Below are positions 16,045 through 24,044 of a stretch of DNA of 49,789 bases, piece by piece. Both the position numbers and the translations under genes were made by a program. The notes under the pieces were generated by a model. That model was given only the letters and a program-made list of their open reading frames with translations. It made no database searches and had not been told where the DNA came from. The first letter of the stretch is position 1. Each line of letters starts with the position of its first letter. The stretch comes from Selenomonadaceae bacterium. GTDB lineage: Bacteria > Bacillota > Negativicutes > Selenomonadales > Selenomonadaceae. The DNA lies in the NCBI GenBank assembly GCA_030523645.1, contig JAUNIB010000009.1, forward strand, positions 42,079-91,867. The letters run 5' to 3'.

Positions 16045-16072
16045 GTTTCGTTTATTCACAGCCCTCTTTGCT
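16027..16072 (+). terminator. Rho-independent terminator overlapping a stop codon
   Basis: AGGGCTGTGAATAAA (16027-16041) pairs exactly with TTTATTCACAGCCCT (16051-16065), followed by CTTTGCTTT. The TGA stop at 16042-16044 is in the loop, so the last five codons form the stem. Confidence 0.88.
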
Positions 16073-16078
16073 TTGCAT

Positions 16079-16114
16079 TAAGGAATAGATGGCTGTGCCA
16101 TCTATTATTCCTAT
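16079..16114. repeat. Small hairpin AGGAATAGATGGC/GCCATCTATTATTCCT
   Basis: The arms pair around TGT with slight mismatch. The left arm with its flank (CATTAAGGAATAG-TGGC) also occurs next to copy A at 1531-1549, so it seems to travel with the ~140 bp element. Confidence 0.55.
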
Positions 16115-16126
16115 GATAAGAGCGTA

Positions 16127-16258
16127 GGCATAACTGTCTGAAAGAAACTGTTATGAACGCCGATGCTTGGCGATTGACAAGTAAGCATACGCAGTCAGAG
16201 CCTGGCACCGTTGCGTGAATAAATAAGCGAGAGCGAGTTTCTGCCAGGCAGTTATGCC
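16127..16258 (-). repeat. ~140 bp structured element, copy D (inverted, diverged)
   Basis: The ends GGCATAACTGTCTG and CAGGCAGTTATGCC are complementary with one mismatch. Read on the minus strand, the interior aligns with copy A: AGAAAC, TTCACGC, CGGTGCC, CTCTGACTGCGTATGC, TTGTCAATCGCCAAG, CGGCGT and GTTTCTTT. It is the most diverged copy. The 341-base spacer 16045-16385 holds this element, a terminator, a small hairpin and a -10 sequence, but no gene. Confidence 0.75.
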
Positions 16259-16324
16259 GTATTTTTTTAGCCTATCAACGGCAAATATATTTTGCGAAAT
16301 AGGTTTTTTGTCGGGTTTTTGTAG

Positions 16325-16330
16325 TATAAT
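16325..16330 (+). promoter_or_regulatory. -10 element TATAAT for the GGDEF-EAL operon
   Basis: An exact TATAAT lies 56 bases before the GTG start, in an AT-rich stretch. No convincing -35 box is present at the right spacing, so an activator or another sigma factor could be involved. Confidence 0.45.
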
Positions 16331-16385
16331 ATTGTAAATAACTGTCTGCATTTTGAACGGAAAGCAAGAGAGGAGAGATGACTGC

Positions 16386-18653
16386 GTGAGACTGTGGGCA
16401 ACGGGGCGTTCCCATATATTCCGTCCGCTGGCGGCACTGTCGGCAGTTGTCTTCGTCAGCATTCTGCTGCTGCAGCTCCTTCTGGTGAATGTGGTTCGCA
16501 AGGAGATTGATGACCGGCTGGCCGATTTGGCGGCTCAGCAGGAAGATATTGTCACTGGCAGACTGGAAACACAATTCGTTCATCTTCGGGCCCTGGCCTC
16601 CTTCATTATGGCGGGAAGCTCTCATCAGGGCATGGCTTCGTATATCAAGCAGGACAAACACCTGTCGAGTATGAACTATGTGGGAGCGGCAGCCATTGAC
16701 GGCAGTATTATTTTTGGTCATCGCCTGCCTGAGACGGCGAAGGTTCATCTGAAGGACGCTTACTACGGTCATGCTGTCGCAGCCTATGTTCGGGCCGGAG
16801 ACACCGACCTTTCCACCGCACTGCTGATGGCGGTGCCGATTGTCAGGGGAGACACCGTTGCCGGTGTTGTCTACGGCCTCATGTCAGGACAGGAACTGGA
16901 CGAGACTCTCTTTGCCGGGAATCTGCCGATGAACGGTCAGCTTATGATGGTGTCGGAGGACCGGCACACCTATATATTCCCTATGAGAACTACGCCGGAC
17001 GATGCCTCGGTAGCCAGAGAACTGCGATTCATCGAGAACAGTGATGAAATCGGTCGCCTCTATCAGGCACTGTACAGGCAGCAGCGAGCCATTGCCCGAG
17101 TGGAATGCGGCAGTGAAATCCGCTACTTTGCTGCGGCGCCATCCCGAATACTCCGCGGCTGGTACAACGGCATTCTCGTTCCCCGCTCGGCGATGAGGGA
17201 GACGATATTTGTTGTCGTCCTCTTTACCGCCGGTACCTTTATTCTGCTGGCGCTGCTGTTCATCGGAGCATTCTTCTATGTGGTAAGGGTGGAGGAGCAG
17301 AGGAGAGCCGGACTGCTGAAGGTGGCCTATGTGGATTCCCTTACGGGCTTGCCTAAGTGGGAGAAGCTGCGGCAGGAAAAGGAGCAGGATCAGCAGAAGC
17401 AGAATGCGGTGCTGGCAATCTTCGATATAGATTATTTCGGTGCCGTCAACGCCATGATGGGGGCTGATTACGGCGACAGCCTTCTGCGGAAAATATCTAT
17501 TGCGCTGGAGCAGTCCTTAGAAGCGGAGGATTGTCTGGCCCGTGGTACCGGTGATAGATTCCTGCTCTATACCTACGGGCGTTCCGGGATGATGGACAAG
17601 CTGCTGGCAATCTGCAATCTGATTACCGAAACCTCAAACAAGTACCCAATAACCGTAACCGGCGGAGCGGTGAGCCTAGCCGGAGACCTGACGATGGATG
17701 AGGGATACAGCCGGGCTGTAGAGGCCTGCGAAGCTGCCCACCGTCAGAAGGCAGACAAGGGAACTTCGGACAATCTGGTGGTAATGTACGATAGTAATGT
17801 CAGTGCCGAGATGGTCAGAAAGCGGACTCTTCGGGATGATTTTGAGCAGGCCTTCATTCAGCGGGAATTTCAGCCGCTGCTGCAGCCGCTTCGGAAGATG
17901 AGTGAGGATGATTGGGCGGCAGCCGAGCTGATGATGCGCTGGAATCATCCCAAGTACGGTATCGTGGATGTTCACGAGCTGCTGGACAATCCGGAGGAGA
18001 GCAAGCGCAGGACCCGGCTGGACAAGTTTATGCTTGACTCTGCCTGCCACATTATCAGACGCTGGCTCAACGACGGCCGCAGGGTCTATCCCATTTCCGT
18101 GACTTTCTCCCACGCTTTTCTGGTGAGGGCGAACATCATCGATGAAGTCACCCGGATAATGAAGCTCTACGAGGTAAGTCCGGAATACCTGATGATAGAT
18201 ATTAAGGAGTCGGCTTTCTCCCTTCAGCCGGAGGTCATAAAGGCTTCGATACGCAAGCTGGGGGAGGCCGGCTTTGCGGTGACGGTTTCCGATTTCAGAT
18301 TTGACTGCGGTCTGCTGCCGGAGCTGGTGAAGCTGCCGGTGAAGCGGCTGAAGCTGGATAAGTCATCCTTCGGCCGAATCACGGGAAAGAGCAGAAGAAA
18401 AACCGATGCGGCAGAGCAGGCCGATGAGATCGTGGTCAGTGATGATGTCCGTATGCCGGTGCAGCTTATGACGGATTTCATAACGATGGCCGGACACATG
18501 GGAATAGAGGTAATTGTTTCCGGTGTCGATAAGGAAGATGAGCATGAGGCGCTCAAAGGAACCGGCTGCTCCATGATACAGGGCTTCTGCTGCTCCAGAC
18601 CGATGACGGTACTGGACTACGAGGAAGTCGTATACGGAGGTGGCCGGCAGTGA
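16386..18653 (+). CDS. Membrane GGDEF-EAL protein with degenerate catalytic sites
   Basis: The product from the GTG at 16386 is 755 residues. Two membrane segments (about 17-38 and 274-300) bracket a periplasmic sensor region. The GGDEF domain (about 310-480) keeps VDSLTGLPKW and IFDIDYFGAVN but has RGTGDRF at the active loop (near 385), so cyclase activity is unlikely. The EAL domain (about 490-750) has AELMMRW in place of the EAL motif, DIKESAF, and VSDFRFDCG instead of DDFG, so phosphodiesterase activity is also unlikely. It probably binds a ligand or partner. AGAGAGGAG is ten bases before the GTG; an in-frame TTG at 16353 is the alternative. The stop overlaps the next start. Confidence 0.85.
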   Translation: MRLWATGRSHIFRPLAALSAVVFVSILLLQLLLVNVVRKEIDDRLADLAAQQEDIVTGRLETQFVHLRALASFIMAGSSHQGMASYIKQDKHLSSMNYVGAAAIDGSIIFGHRLPETAKVHLKDAYYGHAVAAYVRAGDTDLSTALLMAVPIVRGDTVAGVVYGLMSGQELDETLFAGNLPMNGQLMMVSEDRHTYIFPMRTTPDDASVARELRFIENSDEIGRLYQALYRQQRAIARVECGSEIRYFAAAPSRILRGWYNGILVPRSAMRETIFVVVLFTAGTFILLALLFIGAFFYVVRVEEQRRAGLLKVAYVDSLTGLPKWEKLRQEKEQDQQKQNAVLAIFDIDYFGAVNAMMGADYGDSLLRKISIALEQSLEAEDCLARGTGDRFLLYTYGRSGMMDKLLAICNLITETSNKYPITVTGGAVSLAGDLTMDEGYSRAVEACEAAHRQKADKGTSDNLVVMYDSNVSAEMVRKRTLRDDFEQAFIQREFQPLLQPLRKMSEDDWAAAELMMRWNHPKYGIVDVHELLDNPEESKRRTRLDKFMLDSACHIIRRWLNDGRRVYPISVTFSHAFLVRANIIDEVTRIMKLYEVSPEYLMIDIKESAFSLQPEVIKASIRKLGEAGFAVTVSDFRFDCGLLPELVKLPVKRLKLDKSSFGRITGKSRRKTDAAEQADEIVVSDDVRMPVQLMTDFITMAGHMGIEVIVSGVDKEDEHEALKGTGCSMIQGFCCSRPMTVLDYEEVVYGGGRQ

Positions 18654-19777
18654 AGAAGATAATGGCGGGACTCACGCTGCTGCTGCTGGCTTTCTGTGCG
18701 GCGGCTTTCAGCTGCTCCTACTACTGGCTGAACAACAGCGGCAGGATAACGGAGATGTTCGACCGGCGGGAAACTGTGGTGGGAGTCATCTTTGAGGGCG
18801 ACAGGCATGACAGCAGCTGGAATGAGTCAATGCTGGAAGCCTTCGAGAAAATCCAGGATTATAATTGCCGCTTTGTCTATGTGGATTTCGTTCACCGGGG
18901 GGACGGCTCCTTCGGTGCAGCGGTGGACAAGCTGGTAAACAGAGATAAGGCAGAGGTTATCTTCAGCCTCGGAATGCAGCAGCCGGCAGACATGGCTCAG
19001 GTTTGCAGCGAATATCCCAAGGTAAAGTTCTACACCGGCTACGGAGAGGACAGCTACCCCAATGTCTGCGGTATCGTTGTTCGTCTGTATCAGGCCCAGT
19101 ATCAGGCCGGTATGCTGGCGGCGGCGGAGTCGAAGTCCGGTGAGATAGCTATCGTGGCCCCGATGCCGAATCCGGTGGTTATCGCTACCGTGAATGCCTT
19201 TGCGCTGGGGGCCAGAAGAATACGGCCCGATGCGAAGATTCATGTAATCTGGACGAATACCTTTGACAACAATGCGAAGGTGGCCGCGGCCTGTGACAAG
19301 ATACTGTCGGCTTATCCGGTGGATGTGACGGCTCAGATTAATCAGTACCGGGAGGTGCTGGACATCTGCCGGCGCCGGGGAGTGAAGGCTATCGGCGTAT
19401 GCCGCAATCTGTCGGAGGAGTACGGTGAGGTCCTGCTGGGTACCGTGGTCTGGAAGAGTGACGACTTTATCCGCACGCTTATCAAGGATGCGCTGGAGGG
19501 AAGATTTTCCCCTGCCAGCCGCTTCGTTTCCATTGACGACGATATGCAGCTTGTAATCAGCGGTGCCGTGGACAGTGATAACCGCTCCCGGATAGAGGAT
19601 GTAGGGAGAAGGCTCCGCTACACAAACCGGGATGTATTCTACGGGCCGGTCCGTGACAATCGCGGCCAAATCCGAATTCCCGCCGGTCACAATCTCAGTG
19701 ATCAGGCAGTCGTGTCCCGCATGGACTGGTATGTAGACGGGGTCGTGGAGGATGTCCCGGCGGCGGGACGGAAATAG
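18650..19777 (+). CDS. BMP/PnrA-like periplasmic binding protein
   Basis: The 375-residue product has an N-terminal hydrophobic segment (ITAGLTLLLLAFCAAAF-like, starting MKKIMAGLTLLLLAFC) that acts as signal or anchor; the nearby Cys lacks a clean lipobox. The body matches basic membrane protein/PnrA substrate-binding proteins: VVGVIFEGDRHDSSWNESM, VIFSLGMQQPADMAQV, VKFYTGYGE, YQAGMLAAAESKSGEIAIV and NAFALGARRIRPDAKIHVIWTN. Family members bind nucleosides. No BMP permease or ATPase gene is present. The GTG start overlaps the upstream stop by four bases (GTGA) behind GGAGGT, so it is translationally coupled to the degenerate GGDEF-EAL gene, which suggests a sensory partner and not a transporter subunit. 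Confidence 0.82.
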   Translation: MKKIMAGLTLLLLAFCAAAFSCSYYWLNNSGRITEMFDRRETVVGVIFEGDRHDSSWNESMLEAFEKIQDYNCRFVYVDFVHRGDGSFGAAVDKLVNRDKAEVIFSLGMQQPADMAQVCSEYPKVKFYTGYGEDSYPNVCGIVVRLYQAQYQAGMLAAAESKSGEIAIVAPMPNPVVIATVNAFALGARRIRPDAKIHVIWTNTFDNNAKVAAACDKILSAYPVDVTAQINQYREVLDICRRRGVKAIGVCRNLSEEYGEVLLGTVVWKSDDFIRTLIKDALEGRFSPASRFVSIDDDMQLVISGAVDSDNRSRIEDVGRRLRYTNRDVFYGPVRDNRGQIRIPAGHNLSDQAVVSRMDWYVDGVVEDVPAAGRK

Positions 19778-19829
19778 TTTCCCGGAAAAATATGAGCAGA
19801 TTATAGAATTAAAATTCAGGTGATAAATC

Positions 19830-20777
19830 TTGATAAGCTCCGAACAATTCTTTGTGGCAGCAGGGGCAGTTGTTCCCCTGTTTATCCTGATGTTTATCGG
19901 ATTGCTTGTCCGCCGTTTCAAACTTTTGACGGATACAGAAATCAATCGTGTTAACGCGATGGTCTTCAAGACCTTCTTCTCGGTGATGATGTTCTACAAT
20001 ATGTACACCACCAATCTCCGGGAGACAATGCGGCCGGATATTATTGTTTTTTCCATAGCGGCCCTGGCTGTTGTCTACGCTGTTTCCTTCTTTCTGGTAT
20101 GCCGGATTGTTCCGGGGCCGAAGCAGCGTGGGGCAATGATTCAGGCTATTTACCGCTCAAACTTCGTACTGATGGGGGTGCCGCTGGTAGGCAATATCTT
20201 CGGTGAGAACAATATCGCCATGACCAGCATGATGATTGCCATCATTATTCCGATTTACAATGTGCTGGCGGTGTTTACGCTGGAGACCTTCCGTGGCGGC
20301 CGGTTTGATCTGCTTCATGTATTGGGCGGCGTGCTGAGGAATCCGATGATTATCGGCGCCATAGTTGGCGTGATTTTCCTGCTGCTGGGAATTCACCTGC
20401 CGAAGCCGGTGCTGAAGCCGCTGGGGCAGATGAGCGCGATGACCAGCCCGCTGGCTCTGATTATTCTCGGCGCGTCCTTCCGCTTCTCGTCCATCAGTGA
20501 GAATCCCCGGTACCTTATTGCGGTGGTTCTCAGCCGTCTGGTTATCGTTCCGGCGGCGGTCTTTGCGGCGGCTATCTACTTCGGCTTCCGCGGGCAGGAG
20601 CTGGTAACGATGCTGGCAATATTCGGTACGCCCTGTGCCGTAGCCAGCTTCTCCATGGCTCAGCTTCTGGACAGTGATGCGTCTCTGGCCGGAAACTGTG
20701 TCGTCTTTACCTCGGCGCTTTCCTGCGTCACCATGTTTGCCTGGCTGCTGCTCTTTGCAGCCGGCGGCTATCTCTGA
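19830..20777 (+). CDS. AEC family transporter (auxin efflux carrier type)
   Basis: The 315-residue protein has about ten hydrophobic segments and the AEC/Mem_trans arrangement: VPLFILMFIGLLVRR, YRSNFVLMGVPLVGNIFGE, VLGGVLRNPMIIGAIVGV, SPLALIILGASFRF and FGTPCAVASFSMAQLLDSD. Bacterial members export or import small carboxylates such as malate or malonate; the substrate cannot be told here. The start is TTG at 19830 behind CAGGTGA. It is 52 bases after the BMP-like gene and 23 before the next sensor gene, so the four genes likely form one transcript. Confidence 0.88.
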   Translation: MISSEQFFVAAGAVVPLFILMFIGLLVRRFKLLTDTEINRVNAMVFKTFFSVMMFYNMYTTNLRETMRPDIIVFSIAALAVVYAVSFFLVCRIVPGPKQRGAMIQAIYRSNFVLMGVPLVGNIFGENNIAMTSMMIAIIIPIYNVLAVFTLETFRGGRFDLLHVLGGVLRNPMIIGAIVGVIFLLLGIHLPKPVLKPLGQMSAMTSPLALIILGASFRFSSISENPRYLIAVVLSRLVIVPAAVFAAAIYFGFRGQELVTMLAIFGTPCAVASFSMAQLLDSDASLAGNCVVFTSALSCVTMFAWLLLFAAGGYL

Positions 20778-20800
20778 TATACATTACCGGAGGCGATAAA

Positions 20801-23800
20801 ATGCTGAATCGGCAGATTAACAGCGGGGCAGCGGAGAAGAAAGGCCGCTGCAGAGGCTTGACTCATCTCTTTGTGATGGGATTTTTTGTGCTGCTTACTT
20901 TCGGCTTTTTCATTCTCCGGACGGGAGCAGTGTCTGTGGAGGCTGCCGGTGAACGGCCGGGAGAGACGAAACAGGCTTTGGAGACAAAAGCGGTGACCTA
21001 CTTTGGGGAGAATGACGGGCAACAGAGTCAGTACAACGGCAGCGGAAATTTCCTGCCGCTGAAGGTGGGCTTTGTCCCCCTGCAGGGATTCTTCATGCCC
21101 CACGGCAGCGATGCCAGCCTCTTTGACGGCTACGCTTATACGATTATTCAGTCTTTGGCGGCGAACAACGGCTGGGATGTCACCTATATTCCCGGCACCT
21201 GGGAGGAGAATATTGCCCGCCTGCGCTCCGGCGAGATAGATTTCTTCCCGGAAGCCCCCGGACGCTGCATAGACTATCCGGATATTGCCGGAACAGACTA
21301 CGGCATTGCCACGGTAACGGGCAAAATCGTTCTCAGCAGTGAGGCGGTACAGAATGAGACCGGCAGGCTCATCACCGCGAACAGCAATACCGGCTCTGCC
21401 GTCAGCAAGCTGAGCTGGTCGGAGAAAAGCCGGGAGTACACTACACTGGATGAAATGCGTGAGGCGGCCAATATTCTGAGCGGCCGCAGTTACAGTCTTG
21501 GTTATGTGGCAAGTATTTATCCGGGCCGCCGTGTGCCGGATGCCGCTCTCTCCGGCGGTATAAACTGGCAGCTGCGGGAATTTCCCGATATGGAGAGCAT
21601 GGAGAGGGCCTTCCATGAGGGGAGACTTGATGCCTATCTGGACAACAGCGTGAGAACGAATGAGAACAAAGGCCAGAATGCGTATCACTTTGACTCCTAT
21701 GAGTGCCGTCTCCTTGTACGCAAGGACAGGAAGAATCTGCTGGATATTGTAAATGCGGCAGTGATACGGCTTTATGCTGTCAACAACAACATAAAAAGAG
21801 ATAATGCCCAGATTTATTATGAGGATCGAGGGAGCTTTGTGCGTCCCGCTTATACGGCAGCGGAGCTGAAGTTCCTGAAGGAACACCCGGTGCTGAGAGC
21901 TTCGGCGATGACCGACCAGGAGCCATTCAGCTACATGGATGGCACTGATTATAAGGGCGTGCTGGCCGACCTGCTGAAGATAATGGCCGATGATATGGGC
22001 GTCACCATCGAAATGGTTCCGGCTCGTGGCCCGGAGGATACGGTAGACAATATTTCCTCCGGCAAGGCGGATTTCGTGGCGGACCTTAATACGGATATTA
22101 CCTGGGCCCGTCGGCTCAGGATGAATATCACCGCCCCTTACATGAATGTTTTTTACGCACAGGTGGCTCGGAAGGGCAGCAAGATTCCGGAGAATCCGCT
22201 GGTGGCTGCGCCGAGATTTCATTTTTTCACACAGCGTTTCGTAGAGCCTCGCCACCGGGGCGGCAATGTGGTCTACTTCGATAATGTGGAGAGTACCATC
22301 GATGCAGTGTCAAACGGTCATGCGGATATTGCCTATATAAAGGGTGTGACGGCCTTTCGGACACTGGCCCAGGACAATCATCACAATCTTTACATTCGGC
22401 AGATGAATACCTTTGCTTATCCGGTTTCCTTCGGCGTCTGGGAAAATGAAGACCCGATGCTTTTCCGGGTACTGAACAAGGCCGTCTGCCGGCTGGCTCC
22501 CGGGACAGCTTATCAGCTTGCCGCAAACTACATGACTGAGGATCTGGAAGCGACTACCGGCTATCGGGAAACTCTTCTGGACAGGAAGGGCGTCATGTCC
22601 TTCCTCGCCTTCATCCTGATTATCACCGGAATAATGGGCGTCTGTGCTTACAGATACTATCGTGAGAGGGAATATCTGCGAGTGGATCCCCTCACCGGCT
22701 ACCACAACCGCCGCTGGCTGGAGGAGGTCATGCCGGGAGAATACCGGGAATCTCTGGAGGAGCCTTTCCGGGAGGAGCAGCTTTATGTCCTCACCATCGG
22801 TATGGCCAGAGTCCGCTCCATTCTGGAGATGGCCGGCCGGCAGACTATTGCCGGCAAGCTGAAAGAAATACTGGATGTGATACTTAGTGATAATAAATGG
22901 GCTGTTCTGGGCGTTACATCCACTGCCGTCGGTCAGATTTTCGTTATCTGCCGCTTCGACAACCGGGATATAATCGTGCCGGAGGTTCTGGACATTATAC
23001 GGGCTCACGACAGTCTGGAAATCGCCCACGGTGTTGTTCATCCGGAGCTGAAGGCTGGTGTTGCTCCGGTAAACGGTGCTGTCAGCTTCCGGGAGGCAAT
23101 CTCCGAAGCGATAATCAAGGCTACCGCCGCCTACAATACGGTTTTCTCCGGCAATGAAATGGTGTCCTTCTATGACAGTCATTACAACCGGCAGATGAAT
23201 CTCCAGACGAAGATAGAAGCCGTCATGGAGAAGGCGCTGGAGAAGAAGGAATTCCTGGTGTTCTATCAGCCGAAGTACGAGCTGAAAACCGGCCGGATTA
23301 TCGGAGCGGAGTCCCTTGTCCGCTGGCAGAGCGAGGAGCTGGGCTTCCTCAATCCCGGCAGCTTTATAGATTTGTTTGAGCGGAACGGCTTCGTGGTCTG
23401 GCTGGATCACTATATGCTGGATAGAGTAATGGCCTATCAGCGCCGCCGGATAAATCTTGGTCTGCCGCTGGTACCCATCAGCGTAAATCAGTCGAGACAC
23501 CATCTTACTGAGCCGGGCTATCTGGAAAAAATGGAAAAGATGGCGAAGAAGTACCAGCTGCCGGCAGGAGCCATCGAGCTGGAGCTTACGGAGACGGTCT
23601 TCTGTGCCTTCGACCAGATGAAGTATCAGCAGAATGCTGTCAATACATTCCGGAAGCTGCGGGAGCTGGGATTTGTATTCTCCATTGATGACTTCGGCTC
23701 CGGCTATTCATCATTCCGGCTGCTGGCCATGCTTCCCTTCCATGCTATCAAGATTGATAAATCCCTGCTGGTGGCGGCGGAAACCAACAGTCAGATGCAG

Positions 23801-24007
23801 CTGGTTCTCGCCGGTATTGTAGATATGGGCGAAAAGCTGGAAATGACGGTAATCTGCGAAGGCGTTGAAACCGTGGGTCAGGAGCGGATGCTCATAGAGC
23901 TGGGCTGTAAGTACGGCCAGGGCTATCTGAATGCCCGTCCCATGCCGGAGGATGAATTCGACGAGCTGATGAAGCGGAAGAATCGTGCCGGTACAGCCAG
24001 AGGCTGA
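20801..24007 (+). CDS. Double SBP3 sensor with GGDEF-like and EAL domains
   Basis: This 1068-residue protein has a membrane/signal segment at about 25-45 and two solute-binding protein family 3 domains in tandem (about 85-345 and 350-595; FLPLKVGFVPLQGFFMP and LRASAMTDQEPFSYMDGTDY). A second membrane helix is at about 601-622. The cytoplasmic part has a GGDEF-fold domain (VDPLTGYHNRRWLEEV) without a GGDEF motif. The EAL domain (about 800-1060) has ESLVRW at 837, SVNQS, ELTET, IDDFGSGYSS, IKIDKS, CEGVET and GQGYL, so most catalytic residues remain. It probably degrades c-di-GMP in response to an amino-acid-like ligand. GGAGGC precedes the ATG. Confidence 0.88.
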   Translation: MLNRQINSGAAEKKGRCRGLTHLFVMGFFVLLTFGFFILRTGAVSVEAAGERPGETKQALETKAVTYFGENDGQQSQYNGSGNFLPLKVGFVPLQGFFMPHGSDASLFDGYAYTIIQSLAANNGWDVTYIPGTWEENIARLRSGEIDFFPEAPGRCIDYPDIAGTDYGIATVTGKIVLSSEAVQNETGRLITANSNTGSAVSKLSWSEKSREYTTLDEMREAANILSGRSYSLGYVASIYPGRRVPDAALSGGINWQLREFPDMESMERAFHEGRLDAYLDNSVRTNENKGQNAYHFDSYECRLLVRKDRKNLLDIVNAAVIRLYAVNNNIKRDNAQIYYEDRGSFVRPAYTAAELKFLKEHPVLRASAMTDQEPFSYMDGTDYKGVLADLLKIMADDMGVTIEMVPARGPEDTVDNISSGKADFVADLNTDITWARRLRMNITAPYMNVFYAQVARKGSKIPENPLVAAPRFHFFTQRFVEPRHRGGNVVYFDNVESTIDAVSNGHADIAYIKGVTAFRTLAQDNHHNLYIRQMNTFAYPVSFGVWENEDPMLFRVLNKAVCRLAPGTAYQLAANYMTEDLEATTGYRETLLDRKGVMSFLAFILIITGIMGVCAYRYYREREYLRVDPLTGYHNRRWLEEVMPGEYRESLEEPFREEQLYVLTIGMARVRSILEMAGRQTIAGKLKEILDVILSDNKWAVLGVTSTAVGQIFVICRFDNRDIIVPEVLDIIRAHDSLEIAHGVVHPELKAGVAPVNGAVSFREAISEAIIKATAAYNTVFSGNEMVSFYDSHYNRQMNLQTKIEAVMEKALEKKEFLVFYQPKYELKTGRIIGAESLVRWQSEELGFLNPGSFIDLFERNGFVVWLDHYMLDRVMAYQRRRINLGLPLVPISVNQSRHHLTEPGYLEKMEKMAKKYQLPAGAIELELTETVFCAFDQMKYQQNAVNTFRKLRELGFVFSIDDFGSGYSSFRLLAMLPFHAIKIDKSLLVAAETNSQMQLVLAGIVDMGEKLEMTVICEGVETVGQERMLIELGCKYGQGYLNARPMPEDEFDELMKRKNRAGTARG

Positions 24008-24044
24008 CGGGAGAACAATAAGCAGGAAACCGAAGGAACAAAGG

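Noticed and set aside
1..16258. Repeats as a CRISPR array
   Set aside because: Units are dispersed or have only two copies, spacing is irregular, and no cas gene is present.
16378..16389. ATG at 16378 behind a good ribosome binding site
   Set aside because: It meets a stop after three codons and is out of frame; the GTG at 16386 uses the same site in the correct frame.
20768..23503. Minus-strand frames of 495 and 397 codons
   Set aside because: They mirror the double-SBP3 GGDEF-EAL gene, whose plus frame has clear domains.
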